DNA of 64,000 nucleotides from Cyclina sinensis (taxonomy: Eukaryota > Mollusca > Bivalvia > Venerida > Veneridae): positions 44,704,352 to 44,768,351 of the forward strand of contig JAAONU010000011.1 of assembly GCA_012932295.1 (NCBI GenBank), given 5' to 3'. This document shows, piece by piece, positions 1-11,271 of this stretch (position 1 is its first letter; each line of letters opens with the position of its first letter). A program made the translations under genes and the position numbers. The notes under the pieces are model-generated. The model made no database searches. It was not told the DNA's origin and saw only the letters and a program-made list of their open reading frames with translations.

Positions 1-1437
1 TCAAGTGACTCGTCTATCCTCGGAAGGGGATATGCGTCTTTCTCTGTGACATCATTCAGTCGTCTATAATCCACACAAAAACGTCTTGAACCATCTTTCT
101 TTTGTACCAATACTATTCCACTTGCCCATGGGCTTACTGAAGGCTGGATAACATCTCTTTTGAGCATTTCATCTATATGTTCATCTGCCTCTTTTCTCAT
201 ATGAAATGGCATACGCCTCAGCGGCTGTTTTATAGGTCTGTTGTTTCCTGTAGGTATTTTATGTTTTATTATGCCTGTTCGTCCAAGGTCCGCATCTGAC
301 TTCGAAAAGACACCAGCATGTTTTATCAATAAATTTGCTACTTCACAACTTTGGTCTTTAGTAAGTCCTTTCACAGTTTCATTGTACAGATCTAACAAGT
401 GTTCTGGCATGTCTTTGTTTGACAGTGGAGTTGTCTTTGATGCTGTTTCTACAACTCTCTCTATTGGTGAAAAGTTTGCTACATGGCTCCCTGGAAAAAA
501 TTCCTCATCCTCGTTGCTTAAATTGACCATTCTTAATGGCACATTTTCTTTGCACGTTACTAAAGCTCTAGCCACTAAGCCTTTGCCCGTCTTTAAAACG
601 TAGTCCGTTGGCTCAATAATACCATGTTCAGCCATTTTTGTTGACTCTGGTATGGTTATTTCACCTTTTATAATCATTTCACTGTTCGGAGGTATTGTAA
701 CATGTTCAGTAATTGTTACCCTGTAACAGCCAAGATTGCCACCTACATCGAGACTTATTCGTTTTCCTTTTATAGTCAAAGTGTCCTCTGCACAGTTTAG
801 TTGGCATTCATTTTTCTTCAGAAAATCCAAACCTAAAATGGCATCATTTTCTATTTCTGCTACCACAATCTCTGTAATAAACTGAAATCCCCCAAGTTCA
901 ATCGTTACCATGGTTTTTCTATCTATAGCAAGCCGGTCACCGTTTCCAACCAAAATAGGTGATGAAAAAGTCTCAAGTTTTTGATTTGTTTTCTTACTGA
1001 TTAGCTGCCATGTTTCTCTGGAGATTAGTGACAGTGTCGCCCCCGTATCTATAAGACACGTGATTGCTATGTTATTTACTTTGCATTCTGCAAACAGGCC
1101 TGCACCTATTGCCGATAGTTTATTTCCATTTTCACTGAGTCGTCGTGGCTGACTGGGCTGCGGCCTGTTTGTGAATGTTCGCGTATTGTTTTTAGGGCAC
1201 CTATTTTGAATGTGGAATTTGGATCCACATTTATAACAACGTCTTGTTTGTGATGGTGCTCCCTCATTTCTGTGTGTTTTCTGTCTTAAAGGGTGTTGAA
1301 TTTGTAGGATTCGGGGGAGTTAACAATGGTACACTATCAGCTTGTTTCATTCTCCGTTTGCGCAGCTCATTTTCAACCATCGAAATTTCGTCATTTAGCC
1401 GCTCAAGTGTCTGATTAAACTCATCAATTTTAATTGG

Positions 1438-1455
1438 ATCCCACCGCTGCCACCA
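1438..1455 (-). promoter_or_regulatory. Retrotransposon primer-binding site, tRNA-Leu type
   Basis: The minus strand reads TGGTGGCAGCGGTGGGAT, complementary to the 3' end (with CCA) of a tRNA-Leu of the AAG isoacceptor type, as I know that tRNA. It sits directly inside the LTR, as expected for priming minus-strand DNA synthesis. Confidence 0.8.
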
Positions 1456-1461
1456 AAACTA

Positions 1462-1862
1462 TGTAACGGGTCTATGTCAGCAATGAATAATACTCTAGAC
1501 TCCCTAGTCTAAATGTTTCGTGATAAACGATTTTAAATCAATATATTTACAATTCTTTAATCAAATGGTAAACTTCTTTAAATCTTAAACTTGGCCTTAC
1601 ACTCTCAATGACCTGAGCAGCTGTTAATTATCTTAGAAAATAACCCTTTCACACGAGGCGCCACCGAAGTGCCACATCGTACCGTGTGTCAGGATACATG
1701 TCTAAGAAATTGTTGTCTCAAGTTAAAGTCGATGTAAACGGTCCGACATCCAACAATAGACTGACAAATCAGGCTGTGATCGCAGCTTTTATACTACTGG
1801 CCCTTCGGTAAAAACAGAAGTTATCCATTTACCTTTACCGGAAGTGGTGGGGTGCGAAAACA
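1462..1862 (-). repeat. Long terminal repeat of the Ty3/gypsy element
   Basis: On the minus strand this 401-bp segment begins TGTTTTCGC and ends CCCGTTACA, the TG...CA termini expected of an LTR. It lies six bases from the primer-binding site. A TATAAAAG box lies near 1786-1793 on the minus strand and could start the element's transcript. The outer boundary at 1862 is inferred only from the TG/CA rule, because the partner LTR is outside the window. The resulting U3 would be short. Confidence 0.7.
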
Positions 1863-4800
1863 TGGACCAAATTAAATTATTGTTATTTCGAACTACTGTA
1901 CTAAAAACAATACAAGATTTATATTGAACTTATTTTAGAAACTTTTATTTTCGCAAATAAAACTAGAATTACGGAATAAATCTATAGACTACTTAAGAAA
2001 TATTACTTTTACATTTACAGCGTAATTCCTAATGAGCGTCTGCAAGCGTCTAGAGATTTTCACCTATTAACACCTTTTAGTAACAAAAACAAACAAAAAT
2101 TTATGAAGATTCACTTACTAAAGAGATCTTTAAGTAAAACTAAATTTAGCTTACCTGAAATAATTCAGCCTAATTGTAGAAGACCTGTATTTTTCTGGAT
2201 AAAAACAAATAATCGTCTATCAATTAAGGGAGACAACTTTAACAACACTAAGGTTAGAAACTACTATATTTCGTATCAAAACGAACACTCATCACAATAC
2301 TAACATCATTAAAATAGTAAAAACGTACAGATATTTGGTCTTTTAACAGAAAAGCAGTACGTCATACACTTCTTTTCCTAATAGACAGAGATCGACGTTA
2401 TTCAACTAAAGTGCCTTAAACATATGTTTTGGATTAAGGGAAAAAAATCAAATTGAGTTCCATGTTGTATAAAGATTAAGTACTGCCGTTGCAACATAAA
2501 AGTTATTGCATTGTACAATGATTTGCAGTCAATTTTGTTAAAACTTAAATGATAATTGTTACACTGTTTATGTTTCATAAACATACACATTTTTTAATCA
2601 TCTGGAGTTCACAATATATTTAATTAAGAGAGTAGAAAGAACACATGCTCACTTCAATTGCTATTTGAAATACAGTTAATGGCTATTGTGGCCTGGCTTA
2701 AGTCCATCAGATTTATTTTCATCTTCTATCTAACCTAAACAATGACTTTCTCTTTAATTCGGGTGTATTTCTTATTTCGTAGAGATGAAAAAAACAAATT
2801 CATGATTTGATGTAGAAATTTTAATGTGTTAATGCAAGTCAGAAACAACAATTGCTTCTTAAACGTACTTATCCAAGATTAATAGAACTAACCCTTTATT
2901 CGTTTTTTAAAGAAAATTAGCAAACTCATTCGATCAGATGTATTCGGTCACTATCATTCAGAGAACAAAATAGTATCAACTGGCAATGCACAACTTGTTT
3001 CTCTTATGAAAAAAATAATGAAAGTAAGAAATTAAAATAATTTACATGGTATCTGATAACAAACAAGATCATTATTGACATTTTAGTGCAATATTATTGT
3101 TAACTGCCGTAACAAAGTCGGTCTTAAACATTGTTAACACCGAAAACTGCGGCTTTTTACCTAAAACTCTGCCAATGTATGAGCTGTCTTTTATAATTGC
3201 AATATGACAACTAAGACCCCTGTTTTCACTTAGTTGTACTTTTTTGAATTCAACGGGTACTATTTCTGAAAATTTCTTTTCTTTTTTTCACAGTTAACTA
3301 CTAAGATTTAACAGTCATTTGTCCTGCCTAAACATTAAACATTTAATTAAGACATACTTATATGAATTGTGATTACACTGAATTTGACATGCATTCCAAA
3401 ATTCAATGGTTACAAAGATACTGTCATTTATAAACTTTACAACATGTGACCGTTGAAAGGTGTTTGATAGAAGGTTGTGCCGAATGCAGGAAATTTATAA
3501 TAGGATCTGTCCCTGCAGAGTTTTACACCTTAACAATTCAGCGTTTCACAAAACTACTATCCATGTATTCGGTGCATATTAAAAAATGAAACGAGAGGTT
3601 AAAATTTGAATTAATTTAAATTGAAATAAAGCGAATGGTGAACCTGATGACTTTAAAAAATGCTTAACTTTAAACATTTAAACAAGCAATAAACCTTTTA
3701 CTTCTCCTTTATTGCTACTCTAGGTGAAGACAACAATAGCTACATTTCCATAGACTTAGGTCTATCTGCATTTGAGATTTTATGTTGAACAAAACAAAAC
3801 AGGCCCCGTGATGAAAGATTTTATTTAATTCTCAACTCATTTTGAGAATGAATCTTGATTCATTTGTTCAAATAACAACAATAAAAAAAATTAAAGACAG
3901 AATATAATCATTTTGGGTTTCGTGTTTTCCACTTATTACATTGTGTCAGCTACCTTCAACCCTCGTAAGTCTGAGTCCTGAGTCGAGCTGAGCATATAAA
4001 ATGCTTTATTTATATGAGGCCAGGTCCTAGCTGAATGTTACACATACAATTAAGACACAAAAAAGACAGTTATCATCATTTATTTCAATCATCAGCACTT
4101 GTTACAGTAAGAAAAATGAACAAATCAAACAAAATCTAAAAAGTAAAAGAAAATCTTAAATTTTCAAATAATACAAGTGCCATTGTTTATGTAGCATTGC
4201 TTTCAAGCGAAAAAAGGTAGAAATGCTTTCATGCATTTAAAGCACTAAAGATTAAATAACAAATTGTGAGTGGGATTCATACTTAAACTGTTTTTACAGA
4301 CTATGCGTGTACTATGTTAACATAGTTATGTAAATAGAAAATGAAGCAACTACTTTTATTATCATGTGTAGAATAAAACAATTGTAATGGGAATGATGTA
4401 TAGTCGAAATTTCCAAATTTTTTATAATTATGTTTAAACAGTGATAAACTATGGTTATTATGTATTTCATTTGCTTATTGACAGTAAAATGAGAACAATG
4501 GTAAATTAGAATAAAATATTGTGAACGCAAGAACGTGTTAAGTAAACACTGTACAACAACAACTCTATATAAAAACTAAATACCAGTGCTTCAGTATACG
4601 TGCTATTCCTGAAAGCTTGACATTTGGTAATGATATATTCAACTGTTCAAAATCATTCACATTTACATTTGTTTTAAGAAACAATGGTTTCGAAGTCAAA
4701 AACACTGAAACAAAAACGCTACCTGTTTCTACAATTCGGCAAAAAAATGTCGAATTGAATGCTTTAATATTACAGTCGTCTTTAAAATTTATACTTTTCG

Positions 4801-5002
4801 AAACAATAGTTGTTGTCACAATCAGGAACGAGACATGACGTATTAAAAACATTCTAACTATCTTAAAGATTTACACTGTAGCACTGATGCAGATATAAAC
4901 CAAATCACAATCATTGTAATGTCACATTTCTTCCACGTTGTAGAAGCCAAAATCTACACAAAAAGGTGTATCGTATAAACATAGTCCGCACAGAAAATTT
5001 TA
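1863..5002. other. AT-rich intergenic stretch, no gene seen
   Basis: Only short chance frames occur here, including a pair overlapping on opposite strands near 4565-4852. No domain, splice-supported exon, tRNA or clear repeat was recognised. Confidence 0.5.
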
Positions 5003-7035
5003 TCAGGATTTCATTCCCTTAGCGTCTTCGCCGACTTGAACCTCTGTATTACAGATTGGACATACCGTCGTCACCTGGAACCAGCGCCGTAAACAATTTT
5101 ATGGAATATGTGCTTACATGGTAAAATTTTTCCACTCGTCATTTCACAATAACAGATGGCGCAGTCCTGGGGGTCTTCGTCATTCCCCTCGTCTTGTCCT
5201 AACCCGACTGTCTTATCTGGCAGTTTGTTTAAAAGGCTGGATATTTTGCTTCTGTTTTGTATCTATTTATCTCATTTTTTATAAATAATGTCGTTACTAA
5301 GAAGACGTTAAGCAAAGCTAAACATAGCCTTAACAACCACCAACTTCTAAAAAGTGGACATACTTACCTACAGTAACACTGCACAGCATTTAGCAGGATA
5401 AGACAAAAGCTCTTTGAGATGTGGGTGTAATGTATCATGTCCTCAAGTTTGTTTAGATATTGAGGAGTATGCCATGTCAATGCTACAAGGGCCGTTTCAG
5501 TCCACAAATACAGTGTACAACAGATCAATGTGCAATTTCCAGAAGCAAAGAATAAAAGCCAAGGACTAATATTTAGATTTTTTGACATTAGCACTGCTGA
5601 TAGCGTCGGGGCTGTAATAATAATTCCTAATAGTATTCCAACTCTCAGGTGAAAGGAAACACCCGGAGAAGAGACGTTATTTACCGCAAAAATGACCTTG
5701 TTTTGAAGAACATCAAGTGTTAGAGCTATTATCATGAAAACTGAAAGAAACGCTATCACTTCCATTGCTTTAGATTTCTCATCATATTCTTGAGAAATAA
5801 TATCTGCTTCTATGAATGTCACCAGAGCAGATATTTGTACAATACCACCAATGTTTGCATTGAATATTTCAAAAATGTTTTCTTCATTGGTAAGAAAAAA
5901 GTTACCCAGCGTAAAACAAACATTAGAGACAAATCCATATCCATACGACACAAACACTATAACTACACTTGAAGTGTACCATCTTGTTGAAAATTGTAGC
6001 ATTGAATCTAATGTAAATAAAAATGTCACTGATTTCTGGTAAACCACCAGCTCAATCAAAACAGCGAAAAGTAGATAAGGAATTCCAAAAGCTAGCAGCA
6101 TATCACGTACGAACAATTTCCCTGGTAACTGGCCTACTATTGGTTTACCTTCTAGTCGTTTTCGTTTTTGCACTAACTTTTCAATTCTATTTTTGAAGTC
6201 ACGTTTTGCCTGCTCATCTGTATTGAGTAAATATCTACGTGTTAGTACATTGAGATTTTTTCTGTCAAACTCCATGTCCACTTCTAAAGAAGTAAAAGCT
6301 TCTAAAATAAATATCATGGTAAACGATGTGCTTTGCATCCAGTTAGAGAGTTCCAGCATCAAGGAGGGAAAGATCCACATTATGCTTAACATTTCTGGTA
6401 TCACAGTTACAACCAGTATTAGATATCGCATAGTAAAACTGTCACCGAGCATTCTGCAGAAAAATGCTGCAGACCTTTTCACAAAAAATCTTACGACAAT
6501 TTTTTTTCGTAAGAGAAATCTTACGATAAATATCCTTTTTACAAAAAATCGTAAGAAAATCTTAAGTGTAAAATCTGTCATTACCTAACTATTGATGTTA
6601 CCCGTTCGTAAGAGTAAAATGTCACATTTACAAGTAAAATGTATCATAAGTGTTTATCCTGAATAAGAATTATCATAAGATAAAAAATCTAACTTACAAT
6701 TGGTTTTGTGAAAATGACTTAAGATTTCACTTACGATTATCGTAAGTCAAAATCTTAAGATAAATCGTACGATTTCTTGTGAAAAGGTCTGCTGATCTGT
6801 AACTACAGTATACAATTTTAATCAATAATGTTATAAGTGCAGGAATCCACCAGCTCTCTGTAATGTCAGACCACACTGGAACATTCTTTTCATGGTAGAC
6901 TCCGTTCAGTTCATCCTGGTACGACCAGAAGCTTATTTGTCTGAGCCACTCTAGAGCACAATCAAGACCTAGGATCATAAACATTTTCAATAGCACACCA
7001 CTGCTGCAGGCCCATATTCCAGCAAGTACAAATGT
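5003..7035 (-). pseudogene. Decayed RNF139/TRC8-like RING E3 ligase copy
   Basis: This is colinear with the main coding exon of the intact gene at 11272-12998. The same segments appear in order: acceptor CAG then an ILTGIWAC-like start, the WSDITESWWIPALITLL membrane segment, the FHLR/SPWLLFFASGN region, and the C-terminal RING-H2 (C-A-I-C ... H-I-F-H ... C-P-I-C). The intact copy's reading is broken four times: a 322-bp MITE at 6470-6791, an in-frame TAA at about 5364 inside a membrane segment, a frameshift near 5240-5260, and a one-base loss near 5097 that removes the conserved Asp-Cys after HIFHK and so disrupts zinc binding. The first exon of the intact gene has no counterpart here. A local duplication of the E3 gene followed by decay is the simplest reading. 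Truncated membrane-only products cannot be excluded. Confidence 0.87.
6470..6791. mobile_element. MITE inserted in the RING E3 pseudogene
   Basis: The 322-bp element has terminal inverted repeats CAGACCTTTTCACAA...TTGTGAAAAGGTCTG and many subterminal copies of CTTACGA / TCGTAAG in both orientations. Removing it restores the TAC AGA TCA GCA GCA TTT TTC reading expected from the intact paralogue, so the empty site can be read directly. The target duplication is at most 2-3 bases (CAG) or absent. It has no coding capacity. Family not assigned. Confidence 0.85.
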
Positions 7036-7563
7036 CACTGTTAAATAATAAAAATTTTTAATGAAAACCGTGATAATGCAAGTTCGTACTCAGCGTTGAC
7101 AAATAACAGTCACAGAATTGACCTCATGTCTTTTCAAAGAAATAGTTGGTGCAGAAAATTTATTAAAATCTGTGGAGTTGGTCCATGCATCCGTCCGTCA
7201 GTCAGTTATTTTTGTATTTCAGTATTTGGACAGTTCAATCTTTCAACATTTTCATGCTAGTACAAACAATCATGAAAACGTTAAAATTTAAAATATTGAT
7301 TGCACAGAACCCTGGTAGGAATGTTAAAAATTTCTGGACACATTCTTTGAGCTCCTTTTTTGCCTGCCACGTCTTCTGAGATTTGATTAAAAAAGGAAAA
7401 AGGCAACTTTAGTTTTATGAATTTTTTTTCTGTTCTGAAACGTTCTGCTAGGATAATGAGAATAACTTTTATTTTATTATATTCGGAGAACTGGATTAAA
7501 CTTCTGACGCCGCTGAAAACTAATATGATAATAAAATAGGAAGTATGTTCGACAGTATAAACA

Positions 7564-7985
7564 TCATTCAAAAATTGAACTAGTGTAGGTTTTGTGAGGT
7601 CTACACACAGCGCATTTTCTTAGCCTATGCGCACATTCAATGCAGGTGACCACAAGGCAGGAACACAATACAGGCGTCCTTGTCCATGCATATCTTACAT
7701 GTCATTCTTTCCTTAAGCTGACGATGTTCTTCCAACAAATTGAGTTGTTCTGCAACAGAAAACCTTTCTAATAAGCGTTTCCCTTAACTGGTTTCGTTTA
7801 ATTGCGGTTTAACGCCAGTTTTAACAGACGGGGTCATATTCCGGCGGTCAGTCCACCACACCAGTTTTTCTGGGTATCCAACCAGTTTACTAACCAATTT
7901 CTCTGCAAGTGACTGACTACTCCCTGCTAATAAATGCAAAACAATATCGAGGGATGAATACGAAAAATCTGAAATCTCTTCTTGA
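7564..7985 (-). pseudogene. IAP-family (BIRC) C-terminal RING fragment, broken
   Basis: On the minus strand the frame gives a helical linker ending RFSVAEQLNLLEEHRQLKER, then a RING beginning MTCKICMDKDACIVFLPCGH. After a frameshift it continues as CIECAHRLRKCAVCR and stops at 7564. Spacing and residues fit the C3HC4 RING at the C-terminus of inhibitor-of-apoptosis proteins, an E3 ligase domain. An in-frame TAA lies about 12 bases before the RFSVAEQ helix, and the frame shifts inside the RING, so this is not functional. No BIR domain was seen upstream, so the copy is truncated. The segment from about 7830 to 7985 is open in the same frame but unrecognised, and may be IAP linker. Confidence 0.75.
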
Positions 7986-9331
7986 TTTTATAGGAGTCAG
8001 AACACTTTTGCATTCATTCCTCGATGTTCTCGTCTATCAATAGGCTGGAACATATTCTTAAAAGCCAGAAGGATGCAAAAACTACAAAAGTGTGAAAGCT
8101 CGCGTTAAATGATATTGCCTGCTTGGTTAACAAAAACAAAACTGGTTTGTCTAAGGGTCAAATTGGTTTTACAATAGAAGCAACAGTGAACGTTTTCTAA
8201 AGTCACCACAATTTCATTTTACAAATGATGCTGTTCCTGTAGTCAGTTTTGACTGTTTCATCTATTCTGTCTGCTGAAAGGATGAGGTCAGATTCGATAA
8301 ATTTAGCCTGTGTAAAACACGTGCTTTCTCACGGTCAAGTTAATCAGTATTATGCGCAATAGGAAAATATATCTGAACAACTAGGTAGCTGAGGTAGGAA
8401 AACTGGACAAGCGGAAATACAGAACATGATATGACAAATAACACGAGATTTTATTTCCCAAAAATATCATATAAGCAATACGACTATTTAAGCTTATCAT
8501 TTAAGATGTCCAGGTATAAAATCAAACCAAACAAAAATGCAAACGTTTTGTTTAAGTGCATTTATGATATATATTGCGTTAGGCATAAATTGTAATGAAT
8601 AATTATTCATGTATAAAGCAAATATTTTCCAAATGAAGTAGTCTATGTAAATAAATACAAGCAAAACATATGACAGTTTTACAAGCATACTGAATATGAA
8701 GCGCTTCCTTGTTAATACGTTCGACATGTGTCCATAGGACACTGATCCCCCGCAACATGAGCTTTAAATTGGCAAATATTAGTGTTGTTTTTATGGTGTA
8801 TATATTGAATTTGGATCACAACGTGATGAGTACTGAAAAGATAATCATGTTAGTAATGTAATGGGTTTTGAATTTGAATTGGGGCTAATTTCCACCCTAG
8901 GGACAAAATATGAACAATGTAAGTAGAGGTCTACTTGCCTCACAACAAATTACAAAGCTCTGTGTCAAGCGGTTTTAAAGAATAAGATTTTCAAAGTATT
9001 TCAATATTACTATATATAAGTCCCAGAGTGTAGCCAATATTGACCCTGTGGTCATGATTTAAACCAACATTGCAGAGGTCAACTAGACAATTCTACATAC
9101 CAAATATCAAAATTTAAAGTCATGTGGTTTATGAATAATCAGCTACATTAAGTTTTTTGTACGACGCCGAAGACGATAACGAGTCAGTGACCATAATACC
9201 TCCATTTTTTTTTCGAAAACAGACGAGCTAAAAATGGCATCCTCTACTTATGGTGGTCAAGTTTGAAAATTGATATTGAAATACCATCAGGCAGGCAAAA
9301 GTTATGGACCAGAGAAATATAATAAGTTTAA
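7986..9331. other. Intergenic, AT-rich, one unrecognised small frame
   Basis: Mostly AT-rich sequence. A minus-strand frame at 8497-8742 (81 codons) would encode a hydrophobic peptide. It resembles no family I can name, has no supported splice sites and is probably chance. From about 8930 to 9160 there is a dispersed repeat sharing 'caatattgaccctgtggtc' and 'gaggtcaactagacaat' themes with 37140-37290. Confidence 0.4.
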
Positions 9332-9830
9332 TCCCCTGCTGTGACGTTGACCTTTGACCTTGACACCTGGATCTTGCAAGCCACACATCGTCTATTTATG
9401 ACGATTTTGTGTATTAATTAAATTTGAAATCCCATCGTGCATGCAGAAGTTATGGTCAAGAAACAAATTTCAACTGAACTTAAGCCTATATGATAAATAC
9501 TCTAAGTTCAGTGCCCTGCTGTAACCTTGACCTTTGACCAAGGCACCTGGGTCTTGCATGCGGCACAATGTCTCCTTATGGTTGTCAAGTGTACCAAATT
9601 ATTTTGAAATCCTATCATGCATGCAGAAGTTATGGCCCTAACACGAACTCCAACTGTACTTAAGACCATTTGACAAATACACAAAGTACAATCCCCTGCT
9701 GTGACTTTGAACTTTAACCTGGAGACCTGAATCTTGCATGCGACACATTGTCTTCTTATGGTGGTCAAGTGTACCAATTTATTTTGAAATGCAGAAGTTA
9801 TGAACCGGACACGAAGTATATACTTTTTCG
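9332..9830. repeat. About 180-bp tandem repeat, three copies
   Basis: The unit starts 'ccctgctgtgac' at 9334, 9514 and 9693, giving a period close to 180 bp. Each copy repeats 'acctggatcttgca', a 'cacattgtct' segment, 'tttgaaatcc' and 'gcagaagttatgg'. Copies differ by substitutions and one deletion. The first two carry TGACCTTTGACC (9348-9360 and 9528-9540). Related sequence occurs at 59870-60150. Confidence 0.85.
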
Positions 9831-11122
9831 AAAACACACACACACACAAACACGGATAGGGGTAACACTATATCCCAACCCCCCCCCCCCCTCCCCTTTT
9901 TTGGCGGGGGCATAAAAACTGCTCATTTGATCAGCTTGGCTTGTTTCTAACAGGTACAGATTTATTTGTCTGATTAACGTTCGCGTTTTATATCTGTCTT
10001 CTGTTCGTTCATTAGTTATATTGCCTATTCATTTAATTCTATTCTATTTAAATTTACTTATGACACGAGTTAAAGAATACAAACTAAAAAAGCAAATAAA
10101 TGAGGTAGTGCGAAACTGAAAATACATAAAAGTATGAATATCAGTAAACTTGGTTACTTCATGACATCACAGCAAATGAAAGACTGACAAATTTACAAGA
10201 GAAAATCAAACTGAAAGAAAACTGCTCACCTTTCCATACTATGAAGAATGTATGAGAAAGATGAAATGGCCATGAAATAAGAATTATTCCACGAACACTT
10301 TGTTTTTTGTCCTGCCATTATTTCTCTCATGTAAAGTAAACCTGTGGAAGCAAAAACATATTTCACAAAAAGTTTTATCTAAATGAAATATTGTTCATAT
10401 AAACTTATCCTTCAGCATTAAGCACAAATCTGGATTTCTTATACTGATAAGTTAAATACATGATCAAATTTAAACGTGTGAAAAGCACATTTTAAAAATA
10501 AAGAATCTATAAGCACAATTGCTGCCAGGACAAACTCCTTTGACACACGTTTATATAGCAGTTAGCAAGGGTATACAAAACAGGCTATATAAACAGTTTA
10601 TATCATAATTTAATGTAACTTAACTGAATAGGATACGATCACGTGGGTATTCACGAGACCTTACAAAAGTCCAATGGCAATGTAATGACCAAGACTGATA
10701 GACGTTAAACTCAAGCAAAATAAAAACAACATAAAAAAGGCGTTCGGAAAAATTAGAGAAAAATTAAAAGAAGACCTATTTAAACATATGCACCTATCTA
10801 AAAAAGCTACAATATAAAAGTGGTAAAGTGACCCAGCTACTTTTCTAAATATTTTACAATACTCGTATATTCACCATTGCATATAAAAAAGAAATAATTC
10901 AGCAGCGGACTACCTACGGATCGAAATCACTGTACCTAAATGTTAAGTGCTTTTTCTGAGGAATTTTAACGGTTAGAATAAAAAAAACCACTAAGATAAG
11001 TGTGTTTTTTACAACTGTGTTAAAGAAAAGTTGAACCAAAGTCTTCTCTTTCAAAAAAAAAACGTTTTAAATAAAATATTAAAACAGTTTCATTATTTTG
11101 CAAAATGTTTAAAAACTCAATA
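9831..11122. other. Intergenic AT-rich stretch with simple repeats
   Basis: It starts with a CA run, a C12-type run (9882-9893) and a 'gggggcataaaa' tail like those ending other repeats here. The rest is AT-rich. A minus-strand segment at about 10220-10345 is open and bounded by an AG and a GTGAGC, but shows no recognisable protein. Confidence 0.4.
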
Positions 11123-11128
11123 TTTATT
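11123..11128 (-). terminator. Candidate poly(A) signal of the RNF139-like gene
   Basis: The minus strand reads AATAAA here, about 145 bases past the stop codon at 11272. Position fits, but the motif is common in AT-rich DNA. Confidence 0.45.
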
Positions 11129-11271
11129 GGCTTTATCATTACGGCAATCATAGTAAAATATATTCATGGTATTGTCCAGATATTTGTGTTTTCCAGAGTA
11201 TTGCTCAGAGTATTTAGATTTTGTCTCGAAAATGTACTTCCGGTTTTGTGTGAGAACAGAAATATATTGAT

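Larger units (their letters stand above)
1..1862 (-). mobile_element. Ty3/gypsy LTR retrotransposon, 5' part, cut by window edge
   Basis: Read on the minus strand, the order is LTR (1862-1462), a primer-binding site, a short leader, then a gag-pol frame open from about 1322 to base 1. The frame has a CCHC zinc knuckle (CX2CX4HX4C, 1197-1238), a retropepsin-type aspartic protease with DTGA at 1038-1049 followed by the usual glycine-flap region, and the start of reverse transcriptase, including the segment that reads VQKKDGSRRFCVDYR (about 60-120). This order is typical of Ty3/gypsy elements. Almost no capsid coding fits between the leader and the zinc knuckle (under 200 bases). A short open frame starting near 1440 ends at a stop near 1267 in a different frame from the zinc knuckle, so gag looks deleted or frameshifted. 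The 3' LTR and the rest of pol lie outside the window. Confidence 0.93.

Noticed and set aside
4565..4852. A 95-codon minus-strand frame overlapping a 73-codon plus-strand frame
   Set aside because: No recognisable domain, no splice support, and mirrored frames in low-complexity DNA suggest chance.
5355..5366. TGTAG|GTAAGT in the pseudogene as a genuine splice donor
   Set aside because: The intact paralogue reads straight through this point in coding sequence. The GTAAGT arises from the same change that made the TAA stop, though use of it cannot be excluded without RNA data.
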